Shown here piece by piece: positions 1 to 10,860 of a stretch of 64,000 nucleotides of DNA; the first letter of the stretch is position 1; the number at the start of each line of letters is the position of its first letter. The notes under the pieces were generated by a model. It saw nothing but the letters and a program-made list of their open reading frames with translations. It was not told the DNA's origin and did no database searches. This stretch comes from Fundicoccus ignavus (lineage in GTDB: Bacteria; Bacillota; Bacilli; Lactobacillales; Aerococcaceae). The stretch lies in assembly GCF_009659375.1 (NCBI RefSeq), contig NZ_WJQT01000001.1:310001-374000 (forward strand). Reading direction: 5' to 3'. The translations under genes and the position numbers were made by a program.

Positions 1-2495
<2,495 letters not shown>

Positions 2496-2523
2496 GAATG
2501 AAATGAGGTAGGGGAGTGATTGT

Positions 2524-3519
2524 ATCAAAAGAGTATCAATCAGAGATGTGGCTGCTCAGGCAGGAGTGTCTATTTCAACAGTATCAAAAGCTTTGAATGA
2601 TATTGATGTGGTCACTCCGACTACTAAACAAAGAGTGCTAGAAGCCGCAAAAAAATTGAACTATGTTCCGAATATGATGGGAAAGCAATTAAAATCAGGT
2701 CAAACAAAAATAATAGGATTTTATACAAGAAGTATTGAGGCGCCCTATTTTAGTTCGATTGCAGATGTTATTGCGCGAGAGGTGGGGAGTAAAGGCTATA
2801 GTTTGAATATTTTTATTTCAACCGACAAACCTTTAGTGATGAACAATATATTAGGTAGTATGGTGGATGGCATTATTGGTTTTGAAGAATTGTTAACCGA
2901 AGAAGATTTAAAAATTCTTCAAGATAATAATATATTTGCGGTCTTTATCGATCGCAATATAAAATCTAAGACGATGGGAAGTGTTGTATTTAATTCTTTT
3001 CAAGCAGGTTTTCAAGTTTCGGAGTATTTAATTAAGCAAGGCCATAAACGAATAGGCTTTTTGAAAAGCTTTGCTGGCGTTTATGATAGTGATGAAAGAC
3101 TGCGTGGCTATAATGCGGCATTAAATAAAGCAGGTATACCCATTAATCCGCAATTTGTTCTCGACGGTAATTTCTCAGAAACAGATACTATAGCCGTTAT
3201 TTCAAGTTACTTAAATAGTAAACAAGAATTACCGAGTGCCTTTGTAGCTGGGAATGATTTAAGTGCGATTGGTGCAATAAAAGCATTTAAGCGATTTGGT
3301 TACAGAGTTCCGGAAGATATTAGTGTGACTGGTTTTGATAACATTTCAGTTTTAGAATACTTCACACCTGGATTAACAACCTATGAAAGTCCAATCGAAT
3401 TACAAGGTAAAACTGCAGTTGCACATTTAATTGATCTAATTGAAGGTAGAACGCAAGGTCGAGTATTTGAACTTGATGGAGAAATAGTCATCCGAAATTC
3501 TACAAGATCATTGAAATAA
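2524..3519 (+). CDS. LacI/GalR family transcriptional regulator, non-canonical or damaged start
   Basis: The N-terminal HTH reads KRVSIRDVAAQAGVSIST, followed by the hinge KLNYVPNMMGKQL and a periplasmic-binding-protein-like effector domain (ISVTGFDN near the end). It probably senses a sugar and represses the surrounding operon. Homology begins at the Lys at 2527, preceded by an ATC codon at 2524 and a well-placed GGGGAG about 8 bases upstream. No ATG, GTG or TTG occurs in this frame between the upstream stop (2509) and GTG 2548, and starting at 2548 would cut away the first HTH helix. Either ATC is used or the start codon was mutated. The stop is normal and the rest is full length. Confidence 0.85.
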   Translation: MKRVSIRDVAAQAGVSISTVSKALNDIDVVTPTTKQRVLEAAKKLNYVPNMMGKQLKSGQTKIIGFYTRSIEAPYFSSIADVIAREVGSKGYSLNIFISTDKPLVMNNILGSMVDGIIGFEELLTEEDLKILQDNNIFAVFIDRNIKSKTMGSVVFNSFQAGFQVSEYLIKQGHKRIGFLKSFAGVYDSDERLRGYNAALNKAGIPINPQFVLDGNFSETDTIAVISSYLNSKQELPSAFVAGNDLSAIGAIKAFKRFGYRVPEDISVTGFDNISVLEYFTPGLTTYESPIELQGKTAVAHLIDLIEGRTQGRVFELDGEIVIRNSTRSLK

Positions 3520-3544
3520 AAGCTTAAGGAGGTTAGAAGTTTAA

Positions 3545-4486
3545 ATGGCAAACAATAGTGAGGCCCGTGCTGCACGGCGCCAGAAGCGTTTAACAAAATT
3601 TAAAAATCAAAGTATGTACCAATTGATGGTATGGCCAGGGATATTGTTATTAATCGTTTTTAATTTTATTCCGATGTACGGTATTATTATCGCATTTAAA
3701 GACTATTCGGTCCTAGGAACCATTGCTGAGGCAGAGTGGGTAGGTTTGGAATATTTTAGAGAATTTCTTTCTGACCGCATGTTTTGGAACGTCATGCGCA
3801 ACACTTTAGGAATAAGTTTCTTTAAATTGTTATTAGGTTTTCCAGCCGCCATTTTATTAGCGGTCATGATTAATGAACTCGTCAATGAAAAATTAAAAAA
3901 ATTAGTTCAAACGATTTCTTATTTACCTCACTTTCTGTCGTGGGTGATTCTAGGCGGAATGTTTATTACTTGGTTATCTGAAACAGGATTAGTTAATAAT
4001 ATCTTGATGGATTTAAACTTAGTTGAAAAGCCGATACGTTTCTTAACGGATCCAAACAAGTATTGGGCAATTGCTGTGATTTCAGACATTTGGAAAGAAA
4101 TAGGTTGGAATACGATTCTTTATATTGCAGCTATGACCGGAATCAATCCGGCTTTATATGAGGCGGCAAAGATTGACGGCGCTTCCAAGTTGCAGCAAAT
4201 ATTTAAAATTACGATTCCATCCATCAGACATATTATTGCGTTAACTTTCGTGTTAAGTGTCGGAGGCTTGCTTGGCTCTAACTTAGATCAAACATTAGTT
4301 TTACAGAACTCAGTAAACTATCAAGCGAGCGAAGTAATCAATTCTTATGTTTATAAGATGGGGATTCAGTTAGGAGACTTTAGTTATGCAACTGCAGTAG
4401 GTTTATTTGTATCAGTCTTCTCGCTCATTCTCGTAGTCGTTAGTCATTGGTTCACTAAGAAACTTAGTGATGAGTCAGTATTCTAG
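3545..4486 (+). CDS. Carbohydrate ABC transporter permease, LplB type (CUT1)
   Basis: A 313-residue membrane protein with six predicted transmembrane segments and the EAA loop YEAAKIDGASKLQQIFKITI that contacts the ATPase. Permeases of this LplB/YtcP group import oligosaccharides together with a second permease and a large solute-binding protein, both encoded just downstream. The ribosome binding site AAGGAGG lies upstream of the ATG. No ATPase gene is in this operon, so a shared MsmK-like ATPase encoded elsewhere is likely (inference from the CUT1 family). Confidence 0.9.
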   Translation: MANNSEARAARRQKRLTKFKNQSMYQLMVWPGILLLIVFNFIPMYGIIIAFKDYSVLGTIAEAEWVGLEYFREFLSDRMFWNVMRNTLGISFFKLLLGFPAAILLAVMINELVNEKLKKLVQTISYLPHFLSWVILGGMFITWLSETGLVNNILMDLNLVEKPIRFLTDPNKYWAIAVISDIWKEIGWNTILYIAAMTGINPALYEAAKIDGASKLQQIFKITIPSIRHIIALTFVLSVGGLLGSNLDQTLVLQNSVNYQASEVINSYVYKMGIQLGDFSYATAVGLFVSVFSLILVVVSHWFTKKLSDESVF

Positions 4487-4498
4487 GAGGTGGTAAGG

Positions 4499-5374
4499 AT
4501 GAAAAGTAATTATTCAACCGATGAAAAAGTATTCAATGGTATTAATGTTATATTTATGATTTTCTTTCTGGCAATCATAGCCTTGCCACTTTGGAACATT
4601 GTCGCTTTGTCATTTAATGATGCGACGGATGCCATTAAAGGTGGGATTTACTTTTGGCCGAGACAATTTTCTTTAGAGAGTTATTATACGGTTTTTGAAG
4701 ATCCAGCTATTTATAAGGCCTTTGTAATTTCGGTAATGAAAACTTTAATTGGGGTGGTGTTGCATACAATAATAAACGCTTTAGTTGCTTATGGCATGTC
4801 TCGTAAAGATTTGATTGGGCGAAAAGTCTACATGCAAATGGGTGTAATTGCAATGTTTGTAAATGGTGGGATGATTCCAACTTTCTTACTATTTAAAAGT
4901 TTAGGTTTATTAAATAATTTTTGGGTCTATATTATTCCAGTCTTATTCTCATTCTATGACATGGTGATCATGATGAACTTTTTCCGAGGAATTCCTTATT
5001 CATTGGAAGAATCAGCTATGATGGACGGAGCAAATCCATTAACGATATTCGTCAAAATAATATTACCTTTATCTCTGCCAGTATTGGCAACGATTGCTTT
5101 ATTCCATGGCGTATATCAGTGGAATGATTATATGGTGGCGAATATTTATGTGGATAATCGTGATTTATATCCATTGCAAATGTTGTTGTATCGAATAGTA
5201 TCGGAAAATCTGTCACCCGCTGTTGCAACAGGGACAAATGTAGTGAGAAATACAACCTCACAATCATTACAATTAGCCACAATGGTTGTAACAACAGTAC
5301 CAGTTGTTATTATTTATCCATTTTTACAAAATTACTTTATCCAAGGCATGACTTTGGGTGGGGTCAAAGAATAA
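4499..5374 (+). CDS. Carbohydrate ABC transporter permease, YtcP/LplC type (CUT1)
   Basis: The second permease of the oligosaccharide importer, 291 residues with about six membrane spans and an EAA loop (EESAMMDGANPLTIFVKIIL). I start it at the ATG at 4499, which follows AGGAGG at 4485-4490; an in-frame GTG at 4490 overlaps the Shine-Dalgarno itself and is unlikely. The gene begins 12 bases after its partner, so the two are coupled. The long external loop before the last helix (YRIVSENLSPAVATGTN) is typical of LplC-type permeases. Confidence 0.9.
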   Translation: MKSNYSTDEKVFNGINVIFMIFFLAIIALPLWNIVALSFNDATDAIKGGIYFWPRQFSLESYYTVFEDPAIYKAFVISVMKTLIGVVLHTIINALVAYGMSRKDLIGRKVYMQMGVIAMFVNGGMIPTFLLFKSLGLLNNFWVYIIPVLFSFYDMVIMMNFFRGIPYSLEESAMMDGANPLTIFVKIILPLSLPVLATIALFHGVYQWNDYMVANIYVDNRDLYPLQMLLYRIVSENLSPAVATGTNVVRNTTSQSLQLATMVVTTVPVVIIYPFLQNYFIQGMTLGGVKE

Positions 5375-5410
5375 TAAAAAAATTAAGAAAATAAAAGGAG
5401 ATTTTATCAC

Positions 5411-7051
5411 ATGAAATTCATAAAAAAACTTAGCGTAGGTTTCTTATCAGCCGCTTTATTAGCAACTTCAGTAACCGGAACAATTTCCAATGTAAATGCA
5501 ATGTCAGTCGATGAATTACCGGAATCACGTTTTGAAGTAGATCCAGCAACACCAAGTTGGCAAAAAGACACGGAATATCCTGCAAAATTAACTTGGTATG
5601 TAAACTTTGATTGGTATGCACAACCAGGTTGGGGAGTGGATACCGTTACAGCTAAAATTAAGGAAGATATGAATATTGAAGTAGAATTTATTTCAGGAAA
5701 TGATGAAAATTTAAATACAATGTTAGCGGGTGGCGATTTACCAGATATTATCACGTTTGATAAAAACTTGTCAGTTGCTTCTGAAGCAAATAAATTTGCA
5801 TTACCATTAAACATTCTAGCAGAAAAATATGATCCATATTGGTTAGAAGAAGCAGCGAAACCCGAAACATTATTATGGTATACAGAAGAAGATGGGAACA
5901 TCTATGGGTACCCAAGCTTCTCAACTACAGCACAAGATTATGAAGATGGAAATATCTTTGGAGACCAAGTCTTTATAGTTCGTCAAGATATTTATGAAGC
6001 AATTGGCAGTCCAGATATGTCGACACCAGAAGGATTCTTGCAAGCATTACGTGATGCTAAAGATTATATGCCACAAACTGATGATGGGGCTGAATTAGTA
6101 GGATTTGGCTCAACAGCAGTTGATATCGCAAATGGTGGAGATGGTGCTTGGGGAGGTATTCTACAAGACTTCTTAAACATCGCACCAACTGTAGATGGAC
6201 AAGTCTATGATCGTGATAGCGATGAAGAGTACATTACTTGGTTAGAAGTATTGCGACAAGCGTATAATGATGGCTTAATCACAGATGACCAGTTCTCTGA
6301 TAACGATAATACAATGAAAGAAAAACTGGGACAAGGCCGCTATTTCGCTTACCTTCATACAAATACAAAAGGTTTGAATGAGTTTATGTCAGATAATAAT
6401 GCGCGTAACCCTGAGCAAACTTATATTGCAGTAGATGGACCTAAAAATTCAAATGGGGACAATCCAACATTCTCTGGTGGAAATATTGGTGGTTGGACAC
6501 AAACGTTCATTACAACATCAACAGAAGAACCTCAAAAAGCAATGGAATTAATTACCTATCTAACAAGTCAATATGGAACAATGGTAGCAACATTTGGTGT
6601 AGAAGGTGAAACGTATAATATTGTAGATGGGCAAGTAGAATATTCAGAAGAGACTGAAGCACTAAGAAACTCAGATATTGCGCGCTTTGACAAAGAAGTA
6701 GGTTTAGGTTCATATTGGTTTGTATTAGATGATAACTTTGCAATTGAAATGGGTCAAAAGCCAGCCACTTCAATACGTCAAATGGTAGAGTGGGCAGCAG
6801 ATAAAGTAGCGCCTCGTTTTGAAACTGAAGATATGAACCCTACTACAGGATCTGAAGGACGTAACTTAACACAGTTAAATATTGCGCGTGTACAAGCTTT
6901 AGCAGCTTATATTCAAGCACCAACAGCTGAAGAAGGCCGTCAAATTTGGGAAGACTATTTAGCAAGTCGTGAAAATTACGGGTATAGTCAAATTTTAGAG
7001 TACCAAAATGCTAAGATTGCGGAGAACTTACAAAAGTTGTCAGCAGAATAA
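5411..7051 (+). CDS. Extracellular sugar-binding protein (LplA/AlgQ-like), non-lipoprotein signal peptide
   Basis: A 546-residue solute-binding protein of ABC family 1. The first about 30 residues form a Sec signal peptide (MKFIKKL, hydrophobic core, then NVNA before MSVDELPES). There is no lipobox cysteine, whereas Gram-positive solute-binding proteins of this type are usually lipid-anchored. The mature part has the binding-protein features NLNTMLAGGDLPDII and a long C-terminal half rich in aromatic residues. Gene order permease-permease-binding protein matches LplB/YtcP/LplA-type importers. The substrate is probably a beta-linked oligosaccharide, inferred from the GH1 and GH3 neighbours. 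Confidence 0.88.
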   Translation: MKFIKKLSVGFLSAALLATSVTGTISNVNAMSVDELPESRFEVDPATPSWQKDTEYPAKLTWYVNFDWYAQPGWGVDTVTAKIKEDMNIEVEFISGNDENLNTMLAGGDLPDIITFDKNLSVASEANKFALPLNILAEKYDPYWLEEAAKPETLLWYTEEDGNIYGYPSFSTTAQDYEDGNIFGDQVFIVRQDIYEAIGSPDMSTPEGFLQALRDAKDYMPQTDDGAELVGFGSTAVDIANGGDGAWGGILQDFLNIAPTVDGQVYDRDSDEEYITWLEVLRQAYNDGLITDDQFSDNDNTMKEKLGQGRYFAYLHTNTKGLNEFMSDNNARNPEQTYIAVDGPKNSNGDNPTFSGGNIGGWTQTFITTSTEEPQKAMELITYLTSQYGTMVATFGVEGETYNIVDGQVEYSEETEALRNSDIARFDKEVGLGSYWFVLDDNFAIEMGQKPATSIRQMVEWAADKVAPRFETEDMNPTTGSEGRNLTQLNIARVQALAAYIQAPTAEEGRQIWEDYLASRENYGYSQILEYQNAKIAENLQKLSAE

Positions 7052-7090
7052 TATTAATGAATATTTTTTAAGAAAATAGGAGGAAGACAC

Positions 7091-7696
7091 ATGTTTGCAA
7101 TTGATGGAAAATTATATGCATTTAGTATGCGTCTCTATCGTTTACTAGTGTTAAATATATTATTTGTAGTGGGGTGTTTACCAATTGTTACAATTGGTGC
7201 ATCTTTAACAGCGCTGATTTCGGTGTTGCATCAAGATAAGCGTCAAATTGTGTCTTCTTTTTTTGAAGTATATCGCCGACAATTATGGTCAACTTTACCC
7301 TATTTATTCTTTAATATAATGTCGGTAATCTTTGTATATTCTTTAAGAATAGCAAATACTGGTGACTCAAGATGGATGTATTTTGTTAAGTTGTGTTTTA
7401 TCTTTTTCGTCTTAATGTATAATCTTAATCTTTATGTCACTCATGCTTATCACCCTAAGTTAGGCACGTTTAGAACCTTTCAATATAGTTTTTTCTTAAC
7501 TATTTGGAGTTTTTACAAGACGGTTTGGTTACCCATAGCGATGGGCTTAATTGTATGGTTTCTTTACAAGTATATTGGATTAGTGATTATCGGATTGTTT
7601 TTTAGCCTACCATTATGGTTACATGTGCGCTTAGTGAATTATGATGTGGAACGTGTTGAACAATTTTTTGTTCGGGTAGGTATATTCTCAAAGTAA
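7091..7696 (+). CDS. YesL-like membrane protein (DUF624)
   Basis: A 201-residue protein with four to five hydrophobic segments and the start FAIDGKLYAFSMRLYRLLVLN typical in length and pattern of the YesL/DUF624 family. Members sit almost always beside LplB/YtcP-type sugar transporters, as here, but their biochemical role is unknown. It has a clear AGGAGG ribosome binding site 40 bases after the binding-protein gene. Confidence 0.8.
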   Translation: MFAIDGKLYAFSMRLYRLLVLNILFVVGCLPIVTIGASLTALISVLHQDKRQIVSSFFEVYRRQLWSTLPYLFFNIMSVIFVYSLRIANTGDSRWMYFVKLCFIFFVLMYNLNLYVTHAYHPKLGTFRTFQYSFFLTIWSFYKTVWLPIAMGLIVWFLYKYIGLVIIGLFFSLPLWLHVRLVNYDVERVEQFFVRVGIFSK

Positions 7697-7715
7697 TAGG
7701 AAAGTAGGAAGGCAA

Positions 7716-8666
7716 ATGTTTGTTGGGATAGATATTGGTGGAACGAGTATCAAGTATGGTTTAGTGACGTTAGAGGGGCAAATTGTATCGAAAGGTAGCA
7801 TGCCAACACGCTATGAGCCTGATGAATTATTAGCTGATTTAGAAACAGTAATCAAGGCTTATCAATCGGATTCAAAGCAAGAAATTATAGGTGTAGGCAT
7901 TAGTGCACCAGGTACGATAAAACCAAACGGTTATATGGTAACAGCTGGAGCAATAAAACCAATGTATGGCGTCAATTTGAAAGAGCGACTTGAAGCACTA
8001 GTCGACTTGCCAGTAAATGTCATTAATGATGGTAACGCAGTAGCGATTGCAGAACATTGGTTGGGGAATGCAATTGGGATTGCCAATTACATATGTGTGG
8101 TTTTAGGTACTGGAATGGGTGGTGGAATTGTTATCAACCATCAACTGTACAGTGGCGCTCATGGTATGGCAGGTGAGTTTGGCTATATGGTTACTCAGGA
8201 TTTACCAGGTGATCCTTTAGCAGATATTGAACCTAAATCATTGAATTTTACAGCGTCTGTTATTAACGGAATTTGCGTTGCTTATAATAATGCACTACAA
8301 GGAATGGAAGATTCATCACATGAAGCGACGATGGATGCAAGAGAGGTCATTTCAAGAGCCAAACAAGGGGACGAAATCGCACTTAGTGTGATGTCAGCGT
8401 TCTACGAAAAAATATCAGTAGGACTCCTTAATTTAGTGGGTGTCTTTGATCCGGAGATAGTCATTATAGGCGGCGGTATTAGCGCTAATGAGGATTTTAT
8501 TAAGGCGCTGAGGGAAAGCTTCAAAGCTATTCAAAGAAGACATGCCAGCGTTGAGTTTTTAATGGATAAAACAATTGCGGAGATTAAACCGGCAAAACTT
8601 ACGAATGATGCTGGTTTATTAGGTGCCGTATATCAAATACAAAGTGTTTTAGGATTGGTAAACTAA
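7716..8666 (+). CDS. ROK family sugar kinase (glucokinase or beta-glucoside kinase-like)
   Basis: A 316-residue ROK protein. The N-terminal phosphate-binding motif DIGGTSIKYG, the catalytic Asp region NVINDGNAVAIAEHW and the VLGTGMGGG loop are present, so it should phosphorylate a sugar with ATP. The zinc-binding CxCGxxGCxE cluster found in many ROK glucokinases is absent: after GEFGYM the sequence runs TQDLPGDPLADIE without cysteines. No N-terminal DNA-binding domain is present. It closes the sugar operon and is followed by a terminator. Substrate could be glucose released by the glycosidases or a beta-glucoside. Confidence 0.85.
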   Translation: MFVGIDIGGTSIKYGLVTLEGQIVSKGSMPTRYEPDELLADLETVIKAYQSDSKQEIIGVGISAPGTIKPNGYMVTAGAIKPMYGVNLKERLEALVDLPVNVINDGNAVAIAEHWLGNAIGIANYICVVLGTGMGGGIVINHQLYSGAHGMAGEFGYMVTQDLPGDPLADIEPKSLNFTASVINGICVAYNNALQGMEDSSHEATMDAREVISRAKQGDEIALSVMSAFYEKISVGLLNLVGVFDPEIVIIGGGISANEDFIKALRESFKAIQRRHASVEFLMDKTIAEIKPAKLTNDAGLLGAVYQIQSVLGLVN

Positions 8667-8675
8667 TGAGTGTTC

Positions 8676-8724
8676 AATAACCCTACTTTCTTATGGTTAG
8701 CATAAGGAAGTAGGGTTATTTTGT
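8676..8724 (+). terminator. Rho-independent terminator of the sugar operon
   Basis: A nearly perfect 20-bp stem (AATAACCCTACTTTCTTATG paired with CATAAGGAAGTAGGGTTATT) with a short GTTAG loop and a T-rich tail, ten bases after the ROK kinase stop. Confidence 0.88.
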
Positions 8725-8757
8725 CAGTCATCATAAAATTATCTAGCAAGCAACCTC

Positions 8758-8919
8758 CTATACAGATAAGGGTGCTGATTGCGACGGATCGTCATGCAAA
8801 AACTTCAAAGCTAGAGATAAACCAAGCGCAGTGTTAGCGTCCGTTAATCGACAAGCTAATAGTGCCTCTATTTTTTCCAAACGATAGAGTAAATAGGCTA
8901 CACTAAGTAGACAGTAAAA
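8758..8919 (-). pseudogene. Remnant of a PucR/CdaR-type regulator, C-terminal HTH
   Basis: On the minus strand this stretch reads AYLLYRLEKIEALLACRLTD followed by ANTALGLSLALKFL and a stop. It matches the pattern of the PucR/CdaR C-terminal HTH domain (T-L-YRL-KIE-L-G ... L-LALK-L). The frame is closed upstream by a TAA, there is no start codon with a ribosome binding site, and no N-terminal part exists nearby, so it is a degraded gene end. The assignment rests on pattern recognition only. Confidence 0.45.
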
Positions 8920-8993
8920 TTAAGGTCTATTAGGCTGTATTACCAAAGTCATAGACATATAAATTAATTTTATAACAAATTTAGTGGAAGTAG

Positions 8994-9036
8994 AAAAACG
9001 CCTGACCTTGATGAACAATCAAAGCCAGGCGTTTTA
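8994..9036 (-). terminator. Terminator downstream of the symporter gene
   Basis: Inverted repeat AAAACGCCTG / CAGGCGTTTT enclosing an ATCAAAG-type inner stem, just past the symporter stop. A- and T-runs flank both sides, so it may work in both directions. Confidence 0.75.
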
Positions 9037-9051
9037 CTAATTGTCGATTAT

Positions 9052-10308
9052 TTATTCTACTTCTGCGTTAACAGACTTTTTACCATTGTAAACATCACGG
9101 TCTAATGCATCCACACTATTAGCGACTAACATTGACACGATTACATCATTGTTCACATTTAGGAACGTTCTAAACATTCCAGCAAACCAGTCGACCCCGA
9201 TAATTAAGGCAATGGACTCAACCGGCAAACCAAGCGACGTTGCCAAGAAAGTCGCCACAACGGCTGAACCACCTGGCACTGTAATAGTTCCCAGAGTTAA
9301 CATGACAGCTAAGAAAATACCAACCACTAACTTAAGCGCTGGTAGTTCAACACCAGACGCTTGTTGCATAAAGAGAATCATAATAACGTAAGACATTGCA
9401 GCACCAGCACTACCCATAGTCATCCCAACACTCATAGTAAAGTTGGCAATATCACGACGTACACCAAATTTTTCGATGGTATCTTTTAGAGCAGTAGGGA
9501 AGGTAATCGCAGAACTCGTGGTCGTTAAGGCAATCATCGACATATCGAGAAATTTCTTCGGCATTAAAGCAGGGTTCACTTTACAAATCGCTGCCGTAAT
9601 CAATACCATGACAATCATCACAATGGCGACACCTACAAATAGAATGCCCAAATACTTAATCATCGGTCCAATTACAGCTAGTCCAATGGTTCCAGCCACA
9701 TTAGCGAGTAAGGCAAAGATACCCAGTGGAGCAATTTTCATGATCGTTTGAATCACATTTAGCGTGATGTTGTTAAGTTGCTTTACAACATCTAAAATTA
9801 ACGTATCGCCTGATTTCTTAATCCATTGGTTTAAACCTAAACCGAATAATACCGAGAAAACAATAATTGGAATCATATCAGCTGTTGCCATTGCACTAAA
9901 GATATTGGTTGAAACGAAATTGGTAATGGTTTCTTGGAAACCTAGCGTGGCCGTATCACTCGCAACATATGCTTCAGTGATTTGCATGCCGTCACCTGGA
10001 CGGACGATGCTTGCTAAGACAAAACCAAGTCCAGCTGCAAGTAATGTCGCAAAGATAATCCAGAAAAAAGTATGGAGTCCAACTTTTAACCCCAGTTTAT
10101 TTTCTTCATCCCCACGTGCCATTTCTCCAATTGCTGAAATCACCGATGTCATGACTAATAGAACCACCGACATTTGAATTAAGCGAATGAATATGTCCCC
10201 AATAAACTTTAGATTACCGGCCCAGTCCCCTACAACCGTTCCAAAAATAATGCCTAATACAACCGCAATCACAATTTGAGTCGTCAGTGATAACTTCAAT
10301 TTGCTCAT
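9052..10308 (-). CDS. Dicarboxylate/amino acid:cation symporter (DAACS family)
   Basis: A 418-residue transporter of the GltP/DctA superfamily with eight helices, two re-entrant loops, the serine-rich HP1 loop ALTTTSSAITFPTALK and the C-terminal DWFAGMFRTFLNVNNDVI motif whose Asp, Arg and Asn bind substrate or cation. The classical NMDGT motif of glutamate carriers is replaced by TMGSAG, so the substrate may differ (for example Ser/Thr or another amino acid). I start it at ATG 10308: an upstream in-frame TTG (10344) runs through the Shine-Dalgarno AAAGGAG, which lies 9 bases before this ATG. It is monocistronic. Confidence 0.85.
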   Translation of the reverse strand: MSKLKLSLTTQIVIAVVLGIIFGTVVGDWAGNLKFIGDIFIRLIQMSVVLLVMTSVISAIGEMARGDEENKLGLKVGLHTFFWIIFATLLAAGLGFVLASIVRPGDGMQITEAYVASDTATLGFQETITNFVSTNIFSAMATADMIPIIVFSVLFGLGLNQWIKKSGDTLILDVVKQLNNITLNVIQTIMKIAPLGIFALLANVAGTIGLAVIGPMIKYLGILFVGVAIVMIVMVLITAAICKVNPALMPKKFLDMSMIALTTTSSAITFPTALKDTIEKFGVRRDIANFTMSVGMTMGSAGAAMSYVIMILFMQQASGVELPALKLVVGIFLAVMLTLGTITVPGGSAVVATFLATSLGLPVESIALIIGVDWFAGMFRTFLNVNNDVIVSMLVANSVDALDRDVYNGKKSVNAEVE

Positions 10309-10415
10309 TTTTTTCATCTCCTTTGGATTGAACCTATTGAACAACAGTCGCCTCCGATTTTTATTTTTACAATTATAACTTAATTAACTGCAATTAATCG
10401 AATGAAAAGACTTTT

Positions 10416-10431
10416 AAGAAAGCGCTTTAAT
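10416..10431. promoter_or_regulatory. cre-like palindrome upstream of the symporter
   Basis: AAGAAAGCGCTTTAAT resembles a catabolite-responsive (CcpA) or LacI-type operator with the central AAGCGCTT palindrome. It lies about 110 bases upstream of the symporter start. The match to the cre consensus is partial, so carbon-catabolite control is only a suggestion. Confidence 0.35.
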
Positions 10432-10540
10432 TACATAAAAGATTAAAGTAATTAAACTGAATAGTCAATGAGAATGTTGTTTAAACAAGGTAGAATAATA
10501 AAGTTTGTGAAATTGGGTTTCGCTAGGAAATATTTTGGTC

Positions 10541-10750
10541 ATTAGTGACATTGACATGAAGAAAACGTCACTAATCAAATCTTGTCCGCGGCCACTTATA
10601 TTTGATTAAGGTGTTTAACTTCTGTCCAGAATACGAAAAAAAGAACAAAAGTTTACCGACAGCTCCTCATTTTTCGAGCGAGGGGCATTGATGGGTGCTT
10701 TAGCCCGTCGCTCCAATAGTGAGGGGCCATCAGCGATTTTCTCATAAATT
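10541..10750. other. Intergenic region with unexplained inverted repeats
   Basis: The 550-base gap between the symporter and degV holds no convincing ORF. It contains an inverted repeat ATTAGTGAC (10541) / GTCACTAAT (10567), and further on a complex hairpin where GAGCGA pairs with TCGCTC around an inner GGGT/AGCCC stem (about 10676-10712), followed by a partly similar GAGGGGCCATCA block. No function is apparent. Confidence 0.4.
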
Positions 10751-10814
10751 CAAGATGGCGAGTAGAGCACGAAATCGATTAGACCATCCTTAAAATTATC
10801 GCCTTTTCACATAC

Positions 10815-10850
10815 AAAAAGGCGTCACAAGCTCAAAGCTCGTAACACCTT
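10815..10850 (-). terminator. Terminator of degV
   Basis: On the minus strand a stem AAGGTGTTACGAGCT / AGCTTGTGACGCCTT with a three-base loop is followed by TTTTGTAT. It sits ten bases past the degV stop. Confidence 0.8.
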
Positions 10851-10860
10851 ATCAAATCTA

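Noticed and set aside
9443-10177. Long plus-strand frames opposite the symporter gene
   Set aside because: They mirror a clear membrane-protein gene on the minus strand, have no ribosome binding sites and unlikely composition.
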